From assembly GCA_025964685.1 (NCBI GenBank), contig JAOPYG010000377.1, positions 1 through 64,000 of the forward strand: a stretch of DNA of 64,000 nt, written 5' to 3'. How positions within the stretch are numbered: the first letter of the stretch is position 1; the number at the start of each line of letters is the position of its first letter. Shown here in pieces: positions 33,163 to 41,493 of this stretch. Under the pieces are notes generated by a model, which saw only the letters and a program-made list of their open reading frames with translations, ran no database searches and was not told the DNA's origin. Origin of the DNA: Actinoallomurus sp. (GTDB taxonomy: Bacteria > Actinomycetota > Actinomycetes > Streptosporangiales > Streptosporangiaceae). Made by a program: the position numbers and the translations under genes.

Positions 33163-34275
33163 TCACCTCGGCTCATTCACCTTCACGGCCGCGTAGAGAG
33201 TGCGGGTCGTGCAACCGCGGGAGCGCTTGGCCGCGATCGTTCCGATCCCGTATCCGATGGTGTGCACGCCGGAGAGCGCCGCGAGCTCCGCGGGGCGGTA
33301 GAACATCGTCTCGAAGTAGGTGAACGACGCGGCCGGGTCGTCGTAGTCCTCCCCGTTCATCAACACGGTCCAGAAGTCGCCGTCACAGATGAAGAGACTG
33401 AAGGCCAGCAGGCGCTCCTCGGCTCGCGCCTCGATCACCAGCAGGTCGTCGGCGCCGAAGTGGTCGCGCAGATACCGCAGGGAAAATGCCTCGCGCTCGG
33501 GGTCGGGGGTCCCGCCGTACTTCTCGAGGAGCTTGCAGCGCAGCCGCACGATCTCGGACTCGTCATCGCCGATCTTCCGCTCGGAGATGACGATGCCCCG
33601 CGACCTGAGCTCACGGCGTTCCCGCCGCACCGACGTGCGCCGGTTCCTCGTCAGCGTGCTCAGATAGCCGTCGAAGTCCGACCACGTCACCCCCATGTCG
33701 CAACGGTCGATCATCGGAATGAGCTCGAATCCGCTGGAGCGCAGCGCCGTGCAGAACTCCGGGTGGTCCGATCGCAGGTAAAGGTAGGCGATGCTGCGAA
33801 TGCCGTTGTCCTGCGACCAGCGGGCCAGTTCGGCGATGAAGTTCTCGGCGGCGGCGGGGTCGTGGGCACCAGGTCCGGCCGGAGCGGTCTCGTAGTTGGG
33901 GAACATGACGAGGCAGCACGGGAAGAGACGCGACGGGTCGGCGTCCTTCCACGGATGCGGGCCGTCCGGGGCGAGAGAGATGTCGGTGGCCGCCGATGCT
34001 CCGCTCAGCACCATGTACGGATCGAAGCGCGGGTGATCGCCCGGTTCCGGCAGGATTCCGCCACAGAACCCGACAGAGAGCCGGTCGCCGTCGTACAGGC
34101 CGAAGGTGTGCAGTCCACTGGCGATCCGGCCCTCGGCGAGCCGGGTCCACCGGCTGGTCAGCGACGCCGGGACGCCGGCGGCCTGCTCGTCCCAGTCATC
34201 CGGCAACCCGGCGTGTGCGCGAAAGGTCGTGTCCCTGGTCGACGGGGCCGATGACGGAACGCCGGACTGGTTCAT
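33163..34275 (-). CDS. GNAT/FemAB-like (peptidogalycan-type) acyltransferase
   Basis: Acyltransferase-like fold signatures: LLVIEARAEERLLAFSLFICDGDFWTVLMNGEDYDDPAASFTYFETMFYRPAEL...GIGTIAAKRSRGC. Confidence 0.7.
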   Translation of the reverse strand: MNQSGVPSSAPSTRDTTFRAHAGLPDDWDEQAAGVPASLTSRWTRLAEGRIASGLHTFGLYDGDRLSVGFCGGILPEPGDHPRFDPYMVLSGASAATDISLAPDGPHPWKDADPSRLFPCCLVMFPNYETAPAGPGAHDPAAAENFIAELARWSQDNGIRSIAYLYLRSDHPEFCTALRSSGFELIPMIDRCDMGVTWSDFDGYLSTLTRNRRTSVRRERRELRSRGIVISERKIGDDESEIVRLRCKLLEKYGGTPDPEREAFSLRYLRDHFGADDLLVIEARAEERLLAFSLFICDGDFWTVLMNGEDYDDPAASFTYFETMFYRPAELAALSGVHTIGYGIGTIAAKRSRGCTTRTLYAAVKVNEPR

Positions 34276-34321
34276 CTCGCATCCTCACCGCTGTCGCGCG
34301 TCGGCACTGTCACCGGACACC

Positions 34322-34365
34322 GGCCGGTGCGGTGCCTCCCGTTCGGGGAGCGCGCCGCACCGGCC
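34322..34365 (-). terminator. Hairpin terminator/attenuator downstream of the DUF6879-like gene
   Basis: GGCCGGTGCGG...CCGCACCGGCC perfect 11-bp stem. Confidence 0.65.
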
Positions 34366-34379
34366 GGGCACGTCATGAC

Positions 34380-34889
34380 TTATGCCGGTTGGTAGTCCTT
34401 GTGGTCGATCGCACGTTCCCACACCGCTTCGAAGGCGTCGGCGCAGAGCTTGACGACGGCGGGGTCGTCGGTCAGCTCGTGCGGACCGTAGGAGCCGTCA
34501 CCGGCGAAGTGAGTGAACCGCACCAGGCGGTTGTCGAAGACCCAGAAGTCGTTGCCGGGCAGGCCCAGGTCCGAGGCGTGCCGGCGCGGCAGCCACCGGA
34601 CCGTCTCGCCGGCCGGGGCGTTCACGATCGTGGTCGTCTCGTGTTCGTAGCGGATGAAGTCGGTGACCGGCTCGGAGACGATGCGGGCACGCCGCCAGTC
34701 GACGCCGCGGGCGATCGTCTCGCCGACGAGCTCGACCCACGCCGAATGCCGGTCCAGCTCGATCGGGACGCCGGCCTTCCAGTCCACGTACACCTCGCCC
34801 TTGGGGGTGTACATGTCACGCATCTCCAGATGGACCGCGGAGAACTTCGTCTCCGCGATCAGCTCTTTGAACTCCGGAACCTCTGTCAT
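34380..34889 (-). CDS. DUF6879-like protein
   Basis: NDFWVFDNRLVRFTHFAGDG...CADAFEAVWERAIDHKDY, characteristic of small proteins often paired with HTH regulators. Confidence 0.75.
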   Translation of the reverse strand: MTEVPEFKELIAETKFSAVHLEMRDMYTPKGEVYVDWKAGVPIELDRHSAWVELVGETIARGVDWRRARIVSEPVTDFIRYEHETTTIVNAPAGETVRWLPRRHASDLGLPGNDFWVFDNRLVRFTHFAGDGSYGPHELTDDPAVVKLCADAFEAVWERAIDHKDYQPA

Positions 34890-35018
34890 CCTTCACCTCC
34901 GGGACAAGCCCCGCCATCCGCGGCCGGAGCCGGATCAGCTGCTCCCTGCCGCGATCGGCGAGCCGAGACCGGACATTCCGCTCGGCCTCCCCATCGTGGC
35001 AGGCGATTCAGGCGGCGT

Positions 35019-35035
35019 CTTCTCCCACGTTGCTG
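35019..35035 (-). promoter_or_regulatory. Cluster motif site 4 (CAGCAACGTGGGAGAAG)
   Basis: Upstream of the 34889 gene, in the same orientation as the other sites. Confidence 0.65.
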
Positions 35036-35046
35036 GCTTGTGGGCG

Positions 35047-36441
35047 TTACGCCACGGTCTTCGGTTTCACGGGGACGCCGTCACCGGGCCGCGGCGCCGG
35101 CTGCTCGTGGACCGGCGAGCGCCGCGCGGCACGCAGCGTCCGGACCATCGTGCCCGGCCGCATGATCGCGGCCGGCGGCGCGAGCAGGTGCTGCACGTCC
35201 AGGATGACGCTGTGCACCTCGGGTGACACGTGGCTGGCCAGCATTACCTGGCGCACGTACCGGTTGAGCAGGCCGGTGCCGGCCGACCGCGGACCGACGG
35301 TCTCGGGGTACATGAAGTCGCTGCCCGTGGACATCTGCCACGGCGTATCGATGATCTTGCCGGCCGCCTTGTAGAACTCACCGGCCATCCGGGCCGAGGC
35401 GCGGCCGTGCCGGTCGAGCCGGCGCCCCAGCTCGATCGCCTCCAGGGTCGCGACCGTCATGCCCTGCCCGTACAGCGGGTTGAAGCTGCAGATCGCGTCG
35501 CCCAGAGCCACGTAGCCCTCGGGCAGCCGGCGCAGCTTCTCGAAGTAACGCCGCCGCGCCATCGGGTAGTGGAACTTGCGGGCGTCGAGGTCGTCCAGCG
35601 GCTCCGCATTGGCGACCAGGTCCGCGAGGTAGGGGAACGGCAGGCCGTCCGCGAACTCCGCGAACCCCGCGGGATCGACCGGAGCGTGGCGACGGTGCCA
35701 CCCGCCGAGGGTGACGACCCAGCGGTCCCCCTCGACGGCGAACGCGGCGGCGGCGCGCTTGTCGTGAGGCGGCGTCGCGGACATCAGGTAGAGCAGCGCG
35801 CCATCGGGGAGATCGCCCGGCTTGCGCCTGAGCAGCCTCGTCGTGTAGCCGACATCGATCTTCACGGTGGTGACCTCCGGCACCGGGCAGCCGAGCTTCT
35901 CCAGCCATGGGTCGGTCCGTGAGGCGCTGCGTCCCGTCGCGTCGACCACCAGGTCGGCCATGAGCGGTGCCTCGTCGTCCAGCTCGACGCCGGTGACGCG
36001 GCCGGTGACCCCGGCCAGCCCGCAGACGGAGACCTGGTCTCGCGTCGTCACGTTGGGGAGCGCGCTGACCCGGCGCCGCAGCGAGGACTCGAGGAAGGCG
36101 CGGGTGAGACTGGTTCCCAGTTTGCCGCTGGGGAACCGGACCCGCAGCGCGCCCATCTGGTGAAAGAGCAGGTCGTCGCCGGGATCGAAGGGCACGGCGC
36201 CACCCGCGACGAGCTCGTCGGTCAGGCCCGGGAACAGCTCCTCCAACGCGAGCCGGCCACGGATCAGCAGCGCGTGCGCGTGCGGGCTCTGCGGCACGCC
36301 GCGCCGGTCCTCCGCGCCGGTCGGCAAGGTGTCCCGATCGACAATGGTCACCTGGTCGAATCTGCCGGCCAGCGCCTGGGTGGCCACCAGGCCACCGATG
36401 GATCCGCCAATGACGATCGCGTGCCCGCCGACCACACCCAC
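35047..36441 (-). CDS. FAD-dependent oxidoreductase/epoxidase-like monooxygenase
   Basis: AIVIGGSIGGLVATQALAGRFDQVTIVDRD; GYVALGDAICSFNPLYGQGMTVATLEAIELG. Confidence 0.88.
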   Translation of the reverse strand: MGVVGGHAIVIGGSIGGLVATQALAGRFDQVTIVDRDTLPTGAEDRRGVPQSPHAHALLIRGRLALEELFPGLTDELVAGGAVPFDPGDDLLFHQMGALRVRFPSGKLGTSLTRAFLESSLRRRVSALPNVTTRDQVSVCGLAGVTGRVTGVELDDEAPLMADLVVDATGRSASRTDPWLEKLGCPVPEVTTVKIDVGYTTRLLRRKPGDLPDGALLYLMSATPPHDKRAAAAFAVEGDRWVVTLGGWHRRHAPVDPAGFAEFADGLPFPYLADLVANAEPLDDLDARKFHYPMARRRYFEKLRRLPEGYVALGDAICSFNPLYGQGMTVATLEAIELGRRLDRHGRASARMAGEFYKAAGKIIDTPWQMSTGSDFMYPETVGPRSAGTGLLNRYVRQVMLASHVSPEVHSVILDVQHLLAPPAAIMRPGTMVRTLRAARRSPVHEQPAPRPGDGVPVKPKTVA

Positions 36442-36521
36442 GGCTTCTCCTTAAGGTCCGGCGATCGATTGCCTCACTCCGTCCCGCCTGTGGCAAGTTT
36501 GGGCAGGTGGCCCTGGATTGT

Positions 36522-36538
36522 CTTCTCCAAAGTTGCTC
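36522..36538 (-). promoter_or_regulatory. Cluster motif site 3 (GAGCAACTTTGGAGAAG)
   Basis: Upstream of the 36441 gene. Confidence 0.72.
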
Positions 36539-36741
36539 GGACCCGCGGACGCCGCGCTTCCCTAAGGCCGGCTCCGGCGCATAATGCAGTTCTCAACAGG
36601 AGCCTTGACGTTAATATCCCGCTCTGATCAGATGTATGCGGGTATGGTCAGTCCGTCCATCGACATGATCTTGACCTGCCCTCCAGGTTTTACGGACCGC
36701 ACCGCGGTTGGGAACGTGCCACTGATTCCGGGAGAATCCAG

Positions 36742-37473
36742 ATGCGTTCTGAGATCGAACGCGTAGTAGAAGGCATCAGGGCGAGATACGACGAAGACCT
36801 CTCGCTCACCACCCTGGCCGAAATGGCCAGGCTCAGTCCCTTCCACATGGCACGGCTGTTCCGCCAGGAAACCGGTCTGCCACCGGCACGCTTCCTAGCG
36901 ACCGTCCGGCTGGAGGAAGCGAAGAAGAAGCTACTGTCCACCGAGTCGAGCGTCGCCGACATCTCCGCTGAAGTGGGTTATGCGAGTCTCGGGACTTTCA
37001 CCACGAGATTCACCCGGTCGATTGGCGTCTCACCGGGCCGCTACCGCCGTCTCGGCTTACTGCAGACGGTGGTCGGCTTCACGCCGACCGCAGAAGACGC
37101 ACCTTTTGCCTATGGCGCCATAATCGGGCGCATAACGCGCACCGATGAGCTGATCGGCGAAGAGGTGTTCATCGGGGCGTTCTCCGGCTCGATGACGCGC
37201 GACCGGCCGGTCAGGTGTTGCCGAGTGGCCCGGTCGGACGACACCTGGTGCATTTCCAATGTGCCCGAAGGTCGATGGTATATCGAGGGCGCATCACAAA
37301 GCATCGGCCGCGGCGAGGACTCGATCGTGATGGGAAGTGTCGGGCCGATAGACGTGCAACCCGGCGAGGTCATCGAGTGCGAACTGTCGCTCGTGTCGGC
37401 GGCCAAGGCGCGGCTGGCCGACATGAACCGCCGTCCTCTCGCCTACGCGCTACCCACGATCTTCCAGCCGTAG
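36742..37473 (+). CDS. AraC-family regulator with N-terminal DNA-binding domain (paralog 1)
   Basis: LTTLAEMARLSPFHMARLFRQETGLPPARFLATVRLEEAKKKLLSTESSVADISAEVGYASLGTFTTRFTRSIGVSPGRYRR (two HTHs). Confidence 0.93.
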   Translation: MRSEIERVVEGIRARYDEDLSLTTLAEMARLSPFHMARLFRQETGLPPARFLATVRLEEAKKKLLSTESSVADISAEVGYASLGTFTTRFTRSIGVSPGRYRRLGLLQTVVGFTPTAEDAPFAYGAIIGRITRTDELIGEEVFIGAFSGSMTRDRPVRCCRVARSDDTWCISNVPEGRWYIEGASQSIGRGEDSIVMGSVGPIDVQPGEVIECELSLVSAAKARLADMNRRPLAYALPTIFQP

Positions 37474-37636
37474 CGCCTCCCGCGCGCGACAGGCGAGCCG
37501 GCCACGGGCCATACCGGGGCTGTCACCTGGCGAAACGTGCGAGTTGCCGTCGGGAGGACCGTTCGCGATGAGAGTGGTGCCGGTGGCCGACGCCACGGCA
37601 CCACCCCTCATCGCGTCCGTCGTCCGCCTCGGACCA

Positions 37637-38128
37637 TCAGCCGGCTCCGCCGGGGAACTCGCCCGTTTCGAGCCACATCTCGATGCCCATCTTCATGGCC
37701 AGGTCGACGTATTCGAAACGGATACCGAGCGCGTTCGGCTCAGTGATGACCCAATGCGGAGTCGCGTCCTCGATGAGACCGGGTCGGCCCGTGAGGCCCA
37801 CACCGCTCGCCATCACGCCGACACCGTTCTCCCGCAGCAGTTTGACGCGTCCCGCCATGTCCTCCTCCCATATCCCGACGTGGTGGATCTTCTCCTGGCC
37901 GGACCCACCGAACACGCCGTCGGCGGTCGCCTCGATGAGCTCGTAATAGGGAGCCCCATCCTTGGAGTAAACGACACGGATGAGATCCTCATGCGACCCG
38001 TCGGGGCTGGACAGGCGAATGGCGGCCGGCGTCGGAAACGTCACACCATGCTGGCGCGACATCTCCTCCATGGCCTTGTCGAGATCGGGCACGAGGACGC
38101 CGATGTGGAAGTAGGAGGGCTCGTTCAT
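37637..38128 (-). CDS. VOC (glyoxalase/bleomycin-resistance fold) family protein
   Basis: YFHIGVLVPDLDKAMEEMSRQHGVTF...KIHHVGIWEEDMAGRVKLLRENG...GIRFEYVD. Confidence 0.87.
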   Translation of the reverse strand: MNEPSYFHIGVLVPDLDKAMEEMSRQHGVTFPTPAAIRLSSPDGSHEDLIRVVYSKDGAPYYELIEATADGVFGGSGQEKIHHVGIWEEDMAGRVKLLRENGVGVMASGVGLTGRPGLIEDATPHWVITEPNALGIRFEYVDLAMKMGIEMWLETGEFPGGAG

Positions 38129-38269
38129 GGCAGCTCCGATCAACATGCCGATGACGCCACTTGAATGGCGACCGCCCAGTCCACTCTTCGGTCATGGCCG
38201 GTCGGGCGATGGCAACAGTTAATCATGCGCGAGCCATAATGTCAGGGCCACATATATGCACTCCCAGGA

Positions 38270-38286
38270 GCGCAATATCGGAGATG
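38270..38286 (+). promoter_or_regulatory. Cluster motif site 9 (GCGCAATATCGGAGATG)
   Basis: Upstream of the 38611 gene. Confidence 0.7.
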
Positions 38287-38610
38287 TAGACGCAGGTCAG
38301 CGGGGACATAATCGGACTGCCGGGATTATGGCACTCAATACTGGTCTTCGATCGGGACAAGCCCTTATCACCTCCCGTCCATACGGCCGGGGCCGGCTCT
38401 CAGTGGAGGCCTCCGGATTCCGTCCCGGCCGATGTCGGCCATCTCAATGGCGCCTGTCTCCTTTACGCCGCGACTACTCCTGGTGAAGTAGATCCGCCCC
38501 CACCTACACCGGGGTCGGCAGCCGCGAGAGTCCTCCCCCGTACGACGACGGCGGACGGGTCGACCCGTGAGCATCGACCGGGAACGGCTATCAGCGAGGA
38601 GAAGGACCAC

Positions 38611-39993
38611 ATGGCTTCACAAGAGGTCGACGACGGCATCGTGCGCGCACTGCGCGGCGCCTTCGGGGGCGCGGTACATCTACCGGGCGACGTTCCGTAC
38701 GCCGCCGAGCGGCTGCCCTGGAACCGCAGGATCGATCCCCGGCCGGTGATCGTCGCCGAGGCCACCGGCCCGAAGGACGTGCAGGCCGCGATCCGCGTGG
38801 CGCGCGAGCACGAGCTGCCGTTCGGCGTCCAGTCCACCGGTCACGGCACCCTCGTGCCCTCCGACGGCGGGCTGCTGCTCCGCACGTCCCGGATGGCGGC
38901 GGTCGAGGTCGACGCGGAACGCCGCACGGCGCGGGCCGCCACGGGCGCGCTGTGGTCCGACGTCATCGCCGCAGCGGCGCCGTTCGGGCTCGCGCCGCTG
39001 TCGGGTACCCCATCGGTCGGTGTGACCGGCTACACGCTCGGTGGAGGCATCGGGTGGCTCTCGCGAAAGTACGGCTTCGCCTCCGACAGCCTGCTGCGCG
39101 CGGAGGTCGTGACCAGCGACGGTGAGCTGCGCACCGTCGACGCCGAAGAGAACCCCGACCTGTTCTGGGCCATGCGCGGCGGCAGCGGCAACTTCGCCAT
39201 CGCGAGTTCCCTGGAGTTCCGGCTCTATCCGGTCGGCCAGGTCTACGCGGGCTACTCCCTGTACGACATCACGCGGGCCCGTGAGGCGCTCGCGTGCTAT
39301 CGCGACTGGGCGCTGGAGGAACCCGATGAGATGAACACCGCGATCACGCTGATGAGCCTGCCCGACGCGCCCATGATCCCGGAGCCGATGCGCGGCAAGC
39401 GGTTCCTGTCCATCCGCGTGTTCCACGAGGGCACGGCCGAGGACGCCGAACAGCGGCTGCGACCGCTGTTCGACGCCGCCGGACCACCGCTGATGAACGG
39501 TTTCGCCGTCATGGACTTCGCGGCGTCGGGCGTCGAGATGACCGGCCCGCCACCGCCTCCGGTCCTGGCCCGGCAGCAGATCGAGCTGTTCCGGGAGATG
39601 CCCGACGGCCTGCTCGACATCCTGGTCGAGGCCGCGGGCCCCGAGGGCGACTCTCCGGTCAACGCGATCGAGGTACGTCACTGGGGCGGCGCCATGGAAC
39701 GCCCGGGCCCGGACGCCGGCCCGGCCGCGCATCGCGACGCGCCCTTCTCCATCATCGCGACGGCCATGTACGGCGTGCCCGACATGGACCCGGTCATCGC
39801 CTCCTACATCCACCAGCTGTCCGCCAAGATGGGCCCGTACTCCACGGGTGGCTCGTTCCTGAACTTCCTGGGCGACCCCGCCAAGGCCGATACCGCCTTC
39901 ACCGCGGAGAACTACGCGCGGCTGCGACAGGTCAAGCGCACCTGGGACCCGGACAACTTCTTCCACCTCAACCACAACATCCCACCCGCCTGA
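38611..39993 (+). CDS. FAD-binding oxidoreductase, berberine-bridge-enzyme-like (paralog 2)
   Basis: Near-colinear with the 18228-19622 product (VAREHELPFGVQSTGHGTLVPSDGG; VTGYTLGGGIGWLSRKYGFASDSLLRAEVVT; FHLNHNIPPA). Confidence 0.92.
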   Translation: MASQEVDDGIVRALRGAFGGAVHLPGDVPYAAERLPWNRRIDPRPVIVAEATGPKDVQAAIRVAREHELPFGVQSTGHGTLVPSDGGLLLRTSRMAAVEVDAERRTARAATGALWSDVIAAAAPFGLAPLSGTPSVGVTGYTLGGGIGWLSRKYGFASDSLLRAEVVTSDGELRTVDAEENPDLFWAMRGGSGNFAIASSLEFRLYPVGQVYAGYSLYDITRAREALACYRDWALEEPDEMNTAITLMSLPDAPMIPEPMRGKRFLSIRVFHEGTAEDAEQRLRPLFDAAGPPLMNGFAVMDFAASGVEMTGPPPPPVLARQQIELFREMPDGLLDILVEAAGPEGDSPVNAIEVRHWGGAMERPGPDAGPAAHRDAPFSIIATAMYGVPDMDPVIASYIHQLSAKMGPYSTGGSFLNFLGDPAKADTAFTAENYARLRQVKRTWDPDNFFHLNHNIPPA

Positions 39994-40002
39994 CCGGCGC
40001 AC

Positions 40003-40049
40003 GGCGCGGCCTTCTCCGGGAGCGATTCGCTCCCGGACAGGGCCGCGCC
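40003..40049 (+). terminator. Two-part hairpin terminator
   Basis: GGCGCGGCC...[TCCGGGAGCG-att-CGCTCCCGGA]...GGCCGCGCC immediately after the BBE paralog 2 stop. Confidence 0.8.
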
Positions 40050-40061
40050 ATTTTCACCGCA

Positions 40062-40078
40062 GAGCATTTTGGGAGATG
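40062..40078 (+). promoter_or_regulatory. Cluster motif site 8 (GAGCATTTTGGGAGATG)
   Basis: Upstream of the 40266 small membrane protein. Confidence 0.7.
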
Positions 40079-40265
40079 CCCGCCAGTTCGGACCGACGGA
40101 AGATTGGGGCCAATGTCATGGTGACCTGTTCGAGAAGCCCGTGAGCTCGCCGATAGCGGCTGAGCCTCTCGAACTCGTCCATGGGACAGGTAAGAGAGGT
40201 GTCATGGGCATCGGAAGAATTCCGTTCGGCCATCATGGGCCGACCGAAACGGCGCGGAACGCCGG

Positions 40266-40484
40266 ATGAGCGAGAAGAAGAAGAGCCGGCGATCGATCCA
40301 GATCGCCGTCGCAGCGCTTCTCGTCTTTGCTGTCGCCATTCACTTGTGGGTGAGCGCGCAGTTCGGAATGTGGCTGGTCATCGTGGTGGTGGGACTGCTC
40401 ATCCTCCACATTCCCGTCGCCATGTTCATTCGCCGCTCGATGCGCAGGCGCCGTGCGGCGGCCGCCGCACCGCCCGGCCCGTAA
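40266..40484 (+). CDS. Small (72 aa) basic membrane protein, function unknown
   Basis: Start preceded by motif site 8; two hydrophobic stretches (IAVAALLVFAVAIHLWVSA; MWLVIVVVGLLILHIPVAMFI). Confidence 0.6.
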   Translation: MSEKKKSRRSIQIAVAALLVFAVAIHLWVSAQFGMWLVIVVVGLLILHIPVAMFIRRSMRRRRAAAAAPPGP

Positions 40485-40617
40485 CCGCGCCCCTCGGGCG
40501 CGGTTTTCGAAAAGCACGGCCCGCGACCCGGCGCCGGCTCGCCTTCACGTGAGTGACCACGTGCTGCGCGCGCTGCGCCGGGTCGCGCCATTTCTCGTCC
40601 GTTGTGAAATCGCCCGA

Positions 40618-41343
40618 TCAGCCCGGTCCGGGGACATTGTTGGTCTCGCCGGCGAGCTGCCGGGCGAACTCGGCCAGCTCGGCCTCGAAGAACTCCTCGG
40701 TGTCGGTCACCGCCCACGTCATGTGGCCGAAGATCTCCATGGCGATGATGCCGTACAGCTTGGTCCACGCGGACAGGAAGGCGAACACCACCAGGGGCTC
40801 GAGATCGGCTCGTTCGGCCACGTACATGTCCAGTGAGGGCACCAGGTAGCCCTCGATCGGATCGACGGCCGGAATGACGAGCGTGCCGCGCCGCCACAGC
40901 TCCGCGAACTCCCCGAGGAACGCCACCCCGACGCACGCCACCGCGTCATCCGGCGCGCTCGGCTCCTGGTCCGGGCCGGCCACCCCGGCCACCGGCGGGC
41001 CGAGCATCAGGCCGAACTCCTGCCGGTGCTCCAGTCCCCACTGGCGGAACGCCCGGGCCATCGCGAGCACGCGGAGGATCGGATCATCCGTGGGCGCCTC
41101 GTCGCGGGCCGACTGCGTCACGCGCCCCAGCTCTTCGAACAGCTCACCGCGGAGCGCCGCGACGAGCGCGTCCAGGCTGGCGAAATAGCGGTAGAGGGCC
41201 GAGGTCGTCATCCCCATTTCGCGGGAGATCGCCCGCAGCGAGATCGCCGACGGCCCGCCCGCGACGAGCAGTCGCCGCGCCACGTCCTTGATCTCGGCAA
41301 CGGCCTCGGCTCGCCGCCGCTCTCGCCAGGTGGTCGGCACCAC
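40618..41343 (-). CDS. TetR-family transcriptional regulator
   Basis: RRAEAVAEIKDVARRLLVAGGPSAISLRAISREMGMTTSALYRYFASLDALVAALRGELFEEL. Confidence 0.9.
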   Translation of the reverse strand: MVPTTWRERRRAEAVAEIKDVARRLLVAGGPSAISLRAISREMGMTTSALYRYFASLDALVAALRGELFEELGRVTQSARDEAPTDDPILRVLAMARAFRQWGLEHRQEFGLMLGPPVAGVAGPDQEPSAPDDAVACVGVAFLGEFAELWRRGTLVIPAVDPIEGYLVPSLDMYVAERADLEPLVVFAFLSAWTKLYGIIAMEIFGHMTWAVTDTEEFFEAELAEFARQLAGETNNVPGPG

Positions 41344-41399
41344 GTCACCCGCCCCCCAACATCCCGCTGAGTACTTGACACGAGGGTACACCATAGACA

Positions 41400-41437
41400 G
41401 AGTGAACATCATTCACAGTTCGGTGTGGGGTTCACTC
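41400..41437. promoter_or_regulatory. Probable TetR operator (nested inverted repeats)
   Basis: GAGTGAAC-N22-GTTCACTC plus inner GTGAA-catca-TTCAC, between divergent TetR and ABC genes. Confidence 0.6.
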
Positions 41438-41493
41438 AGCGACGAGTGTGCCGCTCACCGTCACCGGCGAGAGTTGAAAAGAGGTGGCAGGCG

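Noticed and set aside
31030-34254. 1074-aa plus-strand ORF across four minus-strand genes
   Set aside because: Composition is biased and frame conflicts with RmlB, PIG-L and GNAT genes that have clear motifs.
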